Assembly: GCA_903895695.1 (NCBI GenBank)
Contig: CAITUY010000143.1
Coordinates: 1 to 33,304, forward strand
Reading direction: 5' to 3'
Length of the DNA: 33,304 nt
DNA from: an uncultured bacterium
GTDB taxonomy: Bacteria; Verrucomicrobiota; Kiritimatiellia; CAIKKV01; CAITUY01
The notes beneath the pieces were generated by a model that saw only the letters and a list, made by a program, of their open reading frames with translations, was not told the origin of the DNA and searched no databases. Each line of letters begins with the position of its first letter. Positions within the stretch are counted from its first letter, which is position 1. The position numbers and the translations under genes were made by a program. Below, piece after piece: positions 1 to 6,653 of this stretch.

Positions 1-2
1 GC

Positions 3-224
3 ATCCCGCGGGATTGGTCAACAAGTCCTTCGCCACCCACCACGCAGGCAATCGGCGACAGATGGGTTACCAAGGGGGAGGACCTGCTGTTGAGTGTTCC
101 AAGTGCACTCGTGCCCACCGAGCGGAATTACCTGTTGAACCCTAAACATGCCGATTTCGCAAAGCTACAGATCGGAACTCCGCAGAGGTTTAAGTTCGAT
201 CCTCGGTTCTTCACGAAGCCCTAA
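3..224 (+). CDS. RES-domain toxin, C-terminal part (5' end outside window)
   Basis: An open frame runs from the window edge for 73 codons to TAA at 222-224. The residues GDRW, then VPSALVP, then NYLLNPKHADF, and finally FDPRFF follow the C-terminal signature of RES-domain proteins (GD.W, VPSA..P, N.L.NP.H.DF, FDPR). RES proteins are toxins of Xre-RES toxin-antitoxin modules; characterised members act on NAD+. The Xre-type antitoxin is normally encoded just upstream, which here would lie outside the window. The family match rests on recognised motifs only and the catalytic N-terminal half cannot be seen. Confidence 0.75.
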   Translation: MPRDWSTSPSPPTTQAIGDRWVTKGEDLLLSVPSALVPTERNYLLNPKHADFAKLQIGTPQRFKFDPRFFTKP

Positions 225-436
225 ACTAGAAGGGCGTCGCCGCCACTACGGTGTAATGTCACGCTGTCCTGTCTGGCGCCTCCGCCATGGCATACCCGTC
301 TTCCCCGCGCAGGTCCTGCTTGCCGTGCCTAAGTCGAGATGCGCTGGAATTTTTGGACGTTTAAGGGTTGGCCCCAATTGGCGCCCGCAAGGCGGGCGCC
401 GTACCGCAAGGCGTTGACTCGCCAGCCTGCCCGACA
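225..436. other. Intergenic stretch with a GC-rich hairpin
   Basis: No convincing gene is seen. A perfect 9-bp inverted repeat (380-388 and 392-400, 3-nt loop) lies just past the end of the minus-strand cluster. It could stop or stabilise that transcript, although no T-run follows it on either strand. Confidence 0.4.
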
Positions 437-1357
437 CTAGGCAACGGCGGGACAAGCCGGAACCGTCACTTTCGCCTGACAACTTGTGCAATGCACGATC
501 TTCCCTGACGCTTGACCGTTAACAACAAGGTGTTGCCCGCATTTGTCGCAAGCGAAATGAATGTCAGCCGGTGGGGCAGGTTCGGCAACGGCTTCCGACT
601 CTGGCGTCTTCCTCTTCAGGTTGACACCGCCGGAAGTCGCAAGGGAAATGGCTTCCTTCCATAGCACGGGATTGTCAACAAGGTAGACTTGGCTCTTTGC
701 CCGTTTTGCCGATGCGATTTCAATGGCGTCGGAATAGGTCTTCATTGAAAGGACCTGCGAAACGCTCATATTGCGATTCTGCATTTGCCCGTCAAACACA
801 AGCCGCTGTGTCGTCAAAGTCAATGTGCCGGTATCTATCCGGGTGAGTCCGTCGACGGGAGTTGACGCACCGCCGCCGATGTAAATGCCTTTGATCCTTG
901 TGCCGACTCCGCCATAGAACCGCACCGCCTTTGCTTCCATCAGTGTTGCCGCTCTATGCAGTATCGGAACTTCACCTTGAAGCAACACTAAGGGAGTTTC
1001 CGGCGGTGTGAATTGTCCGCTCCGAAAGCCGTTCAACTCTAAGGAAGCCGCATAGGCTTTCATTTTGGAGTTGTCCACTTGAACGGCTGAATTCCCTTCT
1101 GTCGATATTGCCTTTATGATCAAAGCGACAACGACCACGGCAACCACTATCCCGACAAGAATCAAAAGGGTGGAAGAGTCCGAAAAGATATCTGAGACGG
1201 ACCCGCCGCCGGATGGCCCCGAACTACTGTGACTTGACCCGGTGTCATAGGAAGAAACGGTTGTGCCGTCTTTGCGGGTGTAAGAATTGACGTGTCTGGC
1301 TTCAGCGATGCCAGCAAAGAGGGTGAGAAGCACGACAAGCAAGACGGATAGTTTCAC
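437..1357 (-). CDS. Secreted or membrane-anchored protein with C-terminal zinc ribbon
   Basis: The GTG at 1357 is chosen because AAGGG lies 7 nt upstream and it places a typical signal peptide (VKLSVLLVVLLTLFAGIAEA) at the N-terminus; upstream TTG (1387) and ATG (1381) lack such a site. After the signal come a RHVNSYTRKDGT motif found in many small exported proteins, a Ser/Gly-rich linker, one strong transmembrane helix (LLILVGIVVAVVVVALIIKAI), a beta-rich central domain, and a C-terminal CxxC...CxxC zinc ribbon (CDKC, CTSC). The ribbon would lie on the cytoplasmic side if the single helix is used. It is the last gene of a three-gene minus-strand cluster. No specific function is recognised. 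Confidence 0.65.
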   Translation of the reverse strand: MKLSVLLVVLLTLFAGIAEARHVNSYTRKDGTTVSSYDTGSSHSSSGPSGGGSVSDIFSDSSTLLILVGIVVAVVVVALIIKAISTEGNSAVQVDNSKMKAYAASLELNGFRSGQFTPPETPLVLLQGEVPILHRAATLMEAKAVRFYGGVGTRIKGIYIGGGASTPVDGLTRIDTGTLTLTTQRLVFDGQMQNRNMSVSQVLSMKTYSDAIEIASAKRAKSQVYLVDNPVLWKEAISLATSGGVNLKRKTPESEAVAEPAPPADIHFACDKCGQHLVVNGQASGKIVHCTSCQAKVTVPACPAVA

Positions 1358-1435
1358 GGCTGTACCCTTGTCCTGTTCCATACGCAAACGGCAACGGGAA
1401 CCCGGGGCGGGTTCACTACCTCGCCCCTTTTCGTT

Positions 1436-1684
1436 TCAGTGAGGATGGGCAAGGCTCAACATACAAAGCACGAGAGCGGCACACACAACCAGGGTGAAGA
1501 TGCCTTGGGCAATACTTCCCGCCGTCCGCTTGCTCATTCCCTTTGACAACAACCACTTTTTGACGGGGATGGAAACAACTGCGCCGATGATACACCCGAC
1601 GATCATAAAGACGCCGAATGTCAGGATCAAATGATTGACGCCTGAACTCATTGCGCCCAAGAGCATTGTTGCATTCGTGTCCAT
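1436..1684 (-). CDS. Small two-helix membrane protein
   Basis: An 82-residue protein with two predicted membrane helices, around HLILTFGVFMIVGCIIGAVV and GIFTLVVCAALVLCMLSLAH, joined by a basic stretch (VKKWLLSKGMSKRT). The ATG at 1684 follows an A/G-rich AAAGGG element. It sits 21 nt after the upstream gene and about 78 nt before the zinc-ribbon protein, so the three are probably co-transcribed. A longer overlapping frame (1416-1712) lacks the hydrophobic pattern and was not chosen. The family is not recognised. Confidence 0.55.
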   Translation of the reverse strand: MDTNATMLLGAMSSGVNHLILTFGVFMIVGCIIGAVVSIPVKKWLLSKGMSKRTAGSIAQGIFTLVVCAALVLCMLSLAHPH

Positions 1685-1705
1685 AGCCTGCCCTTTCCCA
1701 GTCAG

Positions 1706-2260
1706 TTACCATTTCACCTTCACATACTTCACATTTCGAGAATCGAGTTGCGCCGATAGGCTCTCTTCCGATTCCTTCCAGTCGGGAAACTCTCTTACTC
1801 CATAGACTCTCTCATCACTATCGGGCGTCTCATCGTCAGCCTTGAGGGCTTCCCGTATTCCGTTATACATCATCAGAATGGCATGATCGGAGAAGCCCGA
1901 CAGGTGAAGTTGTATCAGGTCCGGCGGCGGCACCAAGGTGATGATCGTCGGGCTGACTGGCTGCCCAACCAAAGCCTTTGCTTTGGCGACTGCGGCGCAC
2001 GGATCAATGTCAACCACTTCAAGTGGCCTCCATTTTACATCCGGTAGAAGTGCTTTCCCATACCGTTGCCCACGGTAGAAAACTTGCTTATTGGGATCAA
2101 TCATCTTGATGACTCTGTCGGACGGTCCTATGGGACAGATGACGGCGGGTATCTTGGATGGAGAAAAAGCGTAGTGACCATCTGGGTTGTCAATTTCGCC
2201 AATCTTGAAGCCTGCTTTCTTCTCTGCCTCTGAAATCGTTGTTGGACACATCTGGTACAC
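1706..2260 (-). CDS. Protein of unknown function, first gene of minus-strand cluster
   Basis: About 184 residues, soluble, no membrane segment, mixed alpha/beta by eye (KIPAVICPIGPSDRVIKMIDP, PTIITLVPPPDLIQLHL). The GTG at 2260 has AAGGA 8 nt upstream. An in-frame TTG at 2287 precedes that ribosome site, and an ATG at 2251 is also possible. No family is recognised. Its position with a membrane protein and an exported zinc-ribbon protein suggests accessory cargo. Confidence 0.5.
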   Translation of the reverse strand: MYQMCPTTISEAEKKAGFKIGEIDNPDGHYAFSPSKIPAVICPIGPSDRVIKMIDPNKQVFYRGQRYGKALLPDVKWRPLEVVDIDPCAAVAKAKALVGQPVSPTIITLVPPPDLIQLHLSGFSDHAILMMYNGIREALKADDETPDSDERVYGVREFPDWKESEESLSAQLDSRNVKYVKVKW

Positions 2261-2287
2261 CAGGGTTTTCCTTTCTAGTGGGTTCAA

Positions 2288-2625
2288 CCACCTATTACCG
2301 GCGAAATCTACGCCGTGAGACTCGCCACAGCAACCACCTTTTCGGCTAGGGTCCCCAGTGGGTCCCCAGTGTCAGACCTAGAAAATAGAAATTAGGCCGC
2401 CACAGGCGCAGGGTCAGGCCCAGAATAGTGCTTGAAGGCTTCCATCTTTGCGCACGATTTGCGCTACCGAGTCCAGTCGGTTGGACCCATGTGGACAGGA
2501 TGATCGCGTTCCTTGCGTTTGAGGCGGCCGATATCCATTCCCGTTTGCGAGCGACAGGCGGCGGTGGCTGCGGCGCGTAGATCCTTTCGGATTGCCATTT
2601 CATTGGTAATTGGTATCGTATTCCC
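2288..2625. other. Intergenic region with tandem 11-bp repeat
   Basis: No gene is supported. It holds two perfect head-to-tail copies of GGGTCCCCAGT (2349-2359, 2360-2370) close to the start of the minus-strand cluster, and the promoter region of the toxin-antitoxin pair at its right end. Overlapping minus-strand frames across 2346-3314 look like shadows of the plus-strand genes. Confidence 0.5.
2592..2619 (+). promoter_or_regulatory. Candidate promoter of the toxin-antitoxin pair
   Basis: TTGCCA (2592-2597), a 16-bp spacer and TATCGT (2614-2619). Two tandem ATTGGTA heptamers (2602-2608, 2609-2615) lie in the spacer and could be an operator bound by the antitoxin. Transcription would begin close to 2626, the antitoxin start codon itself, and no Shine-Dalgarno sequence precedes that ATG. 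Confidence 0.35.
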
Positions 2626-2883
2626 ATGAAAGCAAGCGTCACGATGGATGAGGTCGGGCGGTTGGTGTTGCCCAAGAATATCCGTGAAGCACTCGGGATC
2701 GCCGGACGGATGGTGGTCAGCGTCGAGATCGTGGACAACGCCGCGCTGATAACGGCTCCGGCTGTCAGCGGCGGCACCGTGACTCGCAAGCACGGGCGGC
2801 GCGTATATTCCGGACCGTTGCCGCAAGACTGGGACAGCGGCCAGGCGGTTTTGAACCTGCGGCAACAGAGGCTGCAACGATGA
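2626..2883 (+). CDS. AbrB/SpoVT-fold antitoxin (VapB-like)
   Basis: An 85-residue protein. Residues 1-45 show the swapped-hairpin AbrB/MazE pattern (MKASVTMDEVGRLVLPKNIR, EALGI, then a beta-rich VVSVEIVDNAALI). The C-terminal part (RRVYSGPLPQDWD, then a basic helix) would wrap the toxin. Such antitoxins bind their own promoter and block the partner nuclease. The last codons overlap the PIN gene by ATGA (2880-2883), so the pair is translationally coupled. There is no clear ribosome site, which fits a leaderless message from the promoter just upstream. Confidence 0.8.
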   Translation: MKASVTMDEVGRLVLPKNIREALGIAGRMVVSVEIVDNAALITAPAVSGGTVTRKHGRRVYSGPLPQDWDSGQAVLNLRQQRLQR

Positions 2884-3287
2884 AGCGATTCCTTGACAGT
2901 TCGGTGCTGGTGGAATCCTGTCTGAGCGCCAGCCCGAACTTCAGCGCGGCTGATGCGCTGGTGAATAACGCCAGCGCAGTGACTTCCGCGCACGCGTTGG
3001 CGGAAACCTACGCGACGCTGTCCGGCGATGCCCGGCTGAAGATTGCCCCGGCCGATGCTGCCGCGATGGTGGAAGACCTGGCGAAGAGACTGGAGATTCA
3101 TGCGATTGGCAGCGCGGATTACCGGCAACTGATCGGTTCGGCACCGGCCAAGGGAATTCGTGGGGGAGGGATTTATGATGCGCTGCAAGCTCAGACCGCC
3201 CGGCTCTGCCACTGCACCGAAATTCACACCCTCAACGTCAGGCATTTCAAACATGTCGCCCCGGATCTCAGTGTTCTCGGGTTGTGA
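2880..3287 (+). CDS. PIN-domain ribonuclease toxin (VapC-like)
   Basis: A 135-residue PIN protein. Metal-binding acidic residues are visible: D6 in FLDSSVLV, a Glu in ALAETYATL near residue 42, and Asp in GGIYDALQAQTA near residue 100, followed by the TLNVRHF segment near residue 120. VapC enzymes are Mg2+-dependent endoribonucleases that cut tRNA or rRNA sites. It overlaps the AbrB-type antitoxin by 4 nt. The Asn in TLNVRHF takes the place of the fourth acidic residue, as in many PIN subfamilies, so activity is expected but not certain. Confidence 0.82.
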   Translation: MKRFLDSSVLVESCLSASPNFSAADALVNNASAVTSAHALAETYATLSGDARLKIAPADAAAMVEDLAKRLEIHAIGSADYRQLIGSAPAKGIRGGGIYDALQAQTARLCHCTEIHTLNVRHFKHVAPDLSVLGL

Positions 3288-3628
3288 GCACACACTGGTT
3301 CGGCGCCCTGCCATCTAAACAGGTGGCGCACATCCGTGTGAGGAATGGTTGGATTTGCACCCCGACGTTTTCCGCGTCCGCATTGAGCGGGGAAGCGGCC
3401 CGCATACACCCCTGGCACTTCCCGCCGATCTGCAAAAAGTGGTGAGTGCTTGGCCACTTCTCTCCCATCAAGCTCCGACCCTGAAACGATGGCCCGCCTC
3501 CGTTGCTTCGCCACTCCGGCGCGGCAGCCTTCGCTCGCGAAGAGCGGGCATGCCAAGCCGTAGTCTCGCAGCGCAGATCGACCGTCCGCCTACGCATCCT
3601 CGCTGACGCTCAGATGACTCCGGCGTGA
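3288..3628. other. Non-coding stretch, possibly with degraded coding remnant
   Basis: No gene is supported. Around 3415-3465 the plus strand reads LPADLQKVVSAWPLL, resembling a short tail seen in some hypothetical proteins, but no intact frame continues on either side. A 12-bp unit (cagccttcgctc) occurs at 3525-3536 and again at 3629-3640 in the tRNA-terminator hairpin. Confidence 0.3.
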
Positions 3629-3665
3629 CAGCCTTCGCTCTCCGCTGCGCTGCGAGCGAAGGCTG
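3629..3665 (-). terminator. Hairpin beyond the displaced tRNA-Pro 3' end
   Basis: A 12-bp perfect inverted repeat (3629-3640 with 3654-3665) abuts the CCA end of the tRNA fragment. Before the element inserted, this hairpin would have lain directly downstream of tRNA-Pro, so it is probably the native tRNA terminator or processing hairpin, now stranded behind attL. Confidence 0.5.
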
Positions 3666-3708
3666 GTCGGGGCGGTGGGATTTGAACCCACGACTTCCAG
3701 CGCCCAAG
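3664..3708 (-). repeat. attL: displaced tRNA-Pro 3' fragment
   Basis: 45 bp identical to 13068-13112. The match begins at the encoded CCA and ends in the anticodon arm; the flanking bases differ on both sides (C versus G at the left, A versus G at the right). It contains the T-arm and 3' acceptor strand but no 5' half, so it is not a functional tRNA. Confidence 0.93.
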
Positions 3709-3769
3709 AGTGAACGGCAACCCGCATGAAGTCACACAAATAAGGCATATTTGCGCCGATTGCCCCTTT

Positions 3770-3789
3770 GTGGGTGCGCTTGTGGGTGC
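3770..3789 (+). repeat. GTGGGTGC direct repeats inside the left end
   Basis: Two copies of GTGGGTGC (3770-3777 and 3782-3789) spaced 12 bp start to start, about 60 bp inside attL. The same octamer occurs three times inside the right end and in the same orientation. These are candidate arm-type sites for the integrase N-terminal domain. Confidence 0.6.
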
Positions 3790-3796
3790 TTTTTCC

Positions 3797-3840
3797 TTGC
3801 TGTGTGTTCCATTCCGTTTCATAATCCCGTCAACAGTTGA
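3797..3840 (+). promoter_or_regulatory. Integrase promoter with start-site palindrome
   Basis: TTGCTG (3797-3802), a 17-bp spacer and CATAAT (3820-3825) form a good sigma-70-type promoter. A perfect TCAAC-A-GTTGA palindrome (3830-3840) covers the expected start of transcription and could be an operator. The -35 lies only 7 nt past the second GTGGGTGC repeat, so integrase binding there could repress its own gene. Confidence 0.55.
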
Positions 3841-3858
3841 ACACGGGAGGGCGAGACA

Positions 3859-5469
3859 ATGGGACTCATGCTAAAGACGCAACGCGACGGCACCTTACGG
3901 GCGGAATGGTACGGAGTCTACACGGACAACGGCCGCCGCAAGGTCGTCAACCTGGACGTGAAATGGGCGGGCACCCCGCCGAAGTCCGGCCGGGTGGGGG
4001 ATGATGGCGACCCCGCCTTTGAGAAAAGCCGAGAGGCGGCCGAGGCGGCGCTTGCCAGCATAGCCGAGAAATCCTCACACAAGGGCCGTGCCGAGCATCT
4101 GGTTGAACGCCTGATCGAATCCAAGACCGGGCGGGCCGTGGAGTACGCGCGACTTGACGCCCTGCCGGACCTGTGGCGGACCGTAGGCCGGGAAGTGGCT
4201 TGTGTCGAAAAGCACCTTGAGAACTGCGACGCACGCTTCCGGCGGTTTGTGGACTTCATGCACGCCACGAACAAGGCCGCCGTCTACCTGTACGAAGTGA
4301 CCGCCAAAGACGCCGCCGCCTTTGTCGCCACGCTCCAAACCGGGAAGAAACAACTTGCCCGTAGCACCGCCCGCGCAACGGTCCGGCTTGTGAATGCCGC
4401 CTTCAATCGTTTCCTGCCCGTGGGGGTGGCAAATCCTTTCGCCGCTTTCATCGGTCGCCGGGGCAAGCAAAACGTGGAGGCCATACACCGCCGCCCGTTG
4501 ACGGCCGCCGAACTCCAAAGGCTTTTCGATTTGAGGGAAGATGACTTCATGCACCCGCTTGTTGTGACCGCCGCTTGTAGTGGAATGCGCCGGGGCGACG
4601 TGTGCGGGTTGAAATGGGCGGACGTTGACCTTGCGGGGGGCATGGTGACGGTGAAGACGAGCAAGACCGGGGAAGCGGTTGAAATCCCGATTTTCGGACC
4701 GTTGCGGGGCGTGTTGGAAAACCGCCACGGCAAAGGCAAGGGGTTTGTCTTCCCCGAGGCCGCCGCCATGCTGCGGGACAATCCGCAAGGGCTGTCCTAT
4801 CGGTTCAAGACCTTCCTTGTGCGGGCGTTATCCGATGCGACCCCGGCCGCCGATTTGCCGCAACCCACCCCGGCTGCCGAGATCGAAGACGAAGGCGCCG
4901 CCGCGATTGTGGCGAAGATCCACGAAGGAACCCGCCGAGACCGCACGCTTGACACCTTCCGGCGCTACTGTGCCGGGGAATCCGTCCGGGCGATTCACAA
5001 GGCCACGGGCCGCCCAAAGCCGACAATCTCTTACGACTTGCATACGGTTGAAGACATAATCGGCAAGCCTTTCATGCGGTCCGGGCAAGCGCCGGGCGTG
5101 AAGGCTGACATTGCGCGAATGACCCGAGCGCCACGTCAGCACGGGCAAAAGGCCGCTTCAATTCTGGACTGGCACGCGCTCCGCACAACCTGGGTGACGC
5201 TGGCCTTGTCCGCTGGCATACCGCTTGAACTTGTCCGCCGTGTGACCGGGCACGCCACGGTTGAAATCGTCTTGAAGCACTACTTCCGACCTGGCCGGGA
5301 ACAATTCAAGAACGCCCTGGCCGGGGCAATGCCCGCCGTCTTGACCGGGGGCACGGCTGCGAGGATGAAACCCGCCGATGAACTGGCCGCGCTGGCCGGC
5401 AAGGTTGCGGCGGGAACGGCGAACGAGACAGACAAGAAGCGGTTGCGATTGCTGGCCGCGAAAGTGTAG
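3859..5469 (+). CDS. int: Tyrosine integrase with HTH insertion in catalytic domain
   Basis: A 536-residue site-specific recombinase that would integrate and excise the element at tRNA-Pro. Catalytic residues can be placed as R244 (SGMRRGD), K269 (TSKTGE), H439/R442 (DWHALRTTW), H465 (TGHATVE) and nucleophile Y475 (LKHYFRP). The core-binding SAM-like domain spans roughly 105-200. Between the K269 hairpin and the HxxR box lies an insert of about 110 residues (325-430) that includes a likely helix-turn-helix (RYCAGESVRAIHKATGRPKP, then TISYDL). The gene is longer than the usual 350-420 residues. ATG 3859 follows GGGAGGGCGAG. The gene sits beside attL and points into the element. Confidence 0.93.
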   Translation: MGLMLKTQRDGTLRAEWYGVYTDNGRRKVVNLDVKWAGTPPKSGRVGDDGDPAFEKSREAAEAALASIAEKSSHKGRAEHLVERLIESKTGRAVEYARLDALPDLWRTVGREVACVEKHLENCDARFRRFVDFMHATNKAAVYLYEVTAKDAAAFVATLQTGKKQLARSTARATVRLVNAAFNRFLPVGVANPFAAFIGRRGKQNVEAIHRRPLTAAELQRLFDLREDDFMHPLVVTAACSGMRRGDVCGLKWADVDLAGGMVTVKTSKTGEAVEIPIFGPLRGVLENRHGKGKGFVFPEAAAMLRDNPQGLSYRFKTFLVRALSDATPAADLPQPTPAAEIEDEGAAAIVAKIHEGTRRDRTLDTFRRYCAGESVRAIHKATGRPKPTISYDLHTVEDIIGKPFMRSGQAPGVKADIARMTRAPRQHGQKAASILDWHALRTTWVTLALSAGIPLELVRRVTGHATVEIVLKHYFRPGREQFKNALAGAMPAVLTGGTAARMKPADELAALAGKVAAGTANETDKKRLRLLAAKV

Positions 5470-5490
5470 AACGATAGGAGAATGCAGACC

Positions 5491-6216
5491 ATGAAGACGC
5501 CAGACAGAGAAAACTTACCGACCGAAGACCCGATACCGAACAAGGCGGAAGCCTGCAAGGCTTTGGTGACGCTACGGGATATTGCTACGGAGCAACCGGG
5601 AACCGACCGCGCCTATTACGCGGCGATGATTGCATGCAATTCGCTTCCTGAGTGGATTGTACGCAACCAAGTAGGGAATACGGCTTCCCTTTTCGCCTGC
5701 ACATACAGGCTTGACCCGCGTTTCAAGATTTGGATACGCATGGGTTTTGCCGACGATTCGGCGAACTTGCCGCCGGATGTTGAAGCGCGAGTTGATAAGA
5801 ACCGGTTCGCCGAACTCTTTCAAAAGGCTGCACTGAATTGGATTCGGTACCTTGAGAACATGATGCCTGTCTTGCCTGCCGAAGCCGAAGCGAAGGCAAT
5901 GGCGGCCGGCGAGGTTCAGTGTGGCTGCCTCAGCGTCTTTGATGGCTTTCGGCGCGTGTTGTGTCACAAGAAACCCTATGACCTAACGGACGCCACGCAA
6001 GCCCGCGAGCTGCTGCGTTTCCTTTGCGCGAAAAAGGCACACAGCGAAAGCACCGCACAGAAGAAAGCCGACATTCTGGCAACGTTGAAGAAGGCCGGCG
6101 GAACCGTGGCAAACGACTGGAGGCCCGCGCATGTCTTCCGGGGAAAACACACCGCACTTTACCGGGATGCCATAGGCCGCAACCCCACGAAAGGGCTTTA
6201 CTGGATTAATCCCTAG
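5491..6216 (+). CDS. Unknown element protein following the integrase
   Basis: About 241 residues, no membrane segment, no recognised family. The ATG at 5491 is preferred because AGGAG (5476-5480) lies 10 nt upstream; the in-frame ATG at 5482 is only 1 nt from it. The last 60 residues (KKADILATLKKAGGTVAND, then HTALYRDAIGRNPTKGLYWI) look like a small winged helix. It starts 21 nt after int and ends at a strong terminator, so int and this gene likely form one transcript; a role in integration or its control is only a guess from position. Confidence 0.6.
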   Translation: MKTPDRENLPTEDPIPNKAEACKALVTLRDIATEQPGTDRAYYAAMIACNSLPEWIVRNQVGNTASLFACTYRLDPRFKIWIRMGFADDSANLPPDVEARVDKNRFAELFQKAALNWIRYLENMMPVLPAEAEAKAMAAGEVQCGCLSVFDGFRRVLCHKKPYDLTDATQARELLRFLCAKKAHSESTAQKKADILATLKKAGGTVANDWRPAHVFRGKHTALYRDAIGRNPTKGLYWINP

Positions 6217-6247
6217 ACGTTACCGATACACGCCCCGTACACGCCTA

Positions 6248-6279
6248 GCCCGCCCCGACCAATAGGGGCGGGCTTTTTT
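6248..6279 (+). terminator. Rho-independent terminator after the integrase unit
   Basis: A 9-bp perfect stem (6248-6256 with 6265-6273), 8-nt loop and six T residues (6274-6279). It separates the int transcript from the replication module. Confidence 0.9.
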
Positions 6280-6371
6280 GTTGCCCCTACACTTCCCCGC
6301 CTGTCCCCAATTTTCGCCAGCAAAGAGTTGCGGAATGATTGCGCCAGAAACCACCAGAAAGAAGGCGCAAC

Positions 6372-6653
6372 GTGAGCAAGTCCGAACTCATAACCTTACT
6401 GGCGCAAGTGCCAGACAACGACGCCGCCCGGCTTGACCGTGTGGCCGCCGCCCTGGACAACAACAACGAACCCGCGCGCCCCGTTTCCCTGCGGCTGTAC
6501 CGTATGCGCGACGCTGTGAAGGAAACCGGCCTTTCCCGCGTTACGCTGTGGCGCGCAATTAAAGAGGGGCGAATCCGGTCCGTTGAAATTCGGCGCGGTT
6601 CGCACCGCATACCCGAGGCGGAATTGCGCCGCCTGGTGGGGGCGGCCGAGTGA
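6372..6653 (+). CDS. Excisionase/AlpA-like HTH protein
   Basis: About 93 residues from GTG 6372, which has GAAGG 6 nt upstream; an in-frame TTG at 6339 has no such site. The C-terminal half is a MerR-type HTH_17 fold (MRDAVKETGLSRVTLWRAIK, then GRIRSVEIRRGSHRIPEAEL) typical of excisionases and AlpA regulators of P4-like elements. The N-terminal half is charged and helical. It overlaps the primase/helicase start by GTGA (6650-6653). It could bend DNA for excision or control the replication operon. Confidence 0.75.
   Translation: MSKSELITLLAQVPDNDAARLDRVAAALDNNNEPARPVSLRLYRMRDAVKETGLSRVTLWRAIKEGRIRSVEIRRGSHRIPEAELRRLVGAAE

Noticed and set aside
2346..3314. A 322-residue minus-strand frame over the toxin-antitoxin genes
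   Set aside because: The plus strand holds a coupled AbrB/PIN pair with family motifs; the minus frame has none.
3412..3465. Possible coding remnant LPADLQKVVSAWPLL
   Set aside because: Resembles a tail I recall from some hypothetical proteins, but no frame, start or neighbour supports a gene.
3664..3708. A second tRNA-Pro gene
   Set aside because: Only the 3' half is present; the sequence to its right is element DNA and cannot form the D-arm or acceptor strand.
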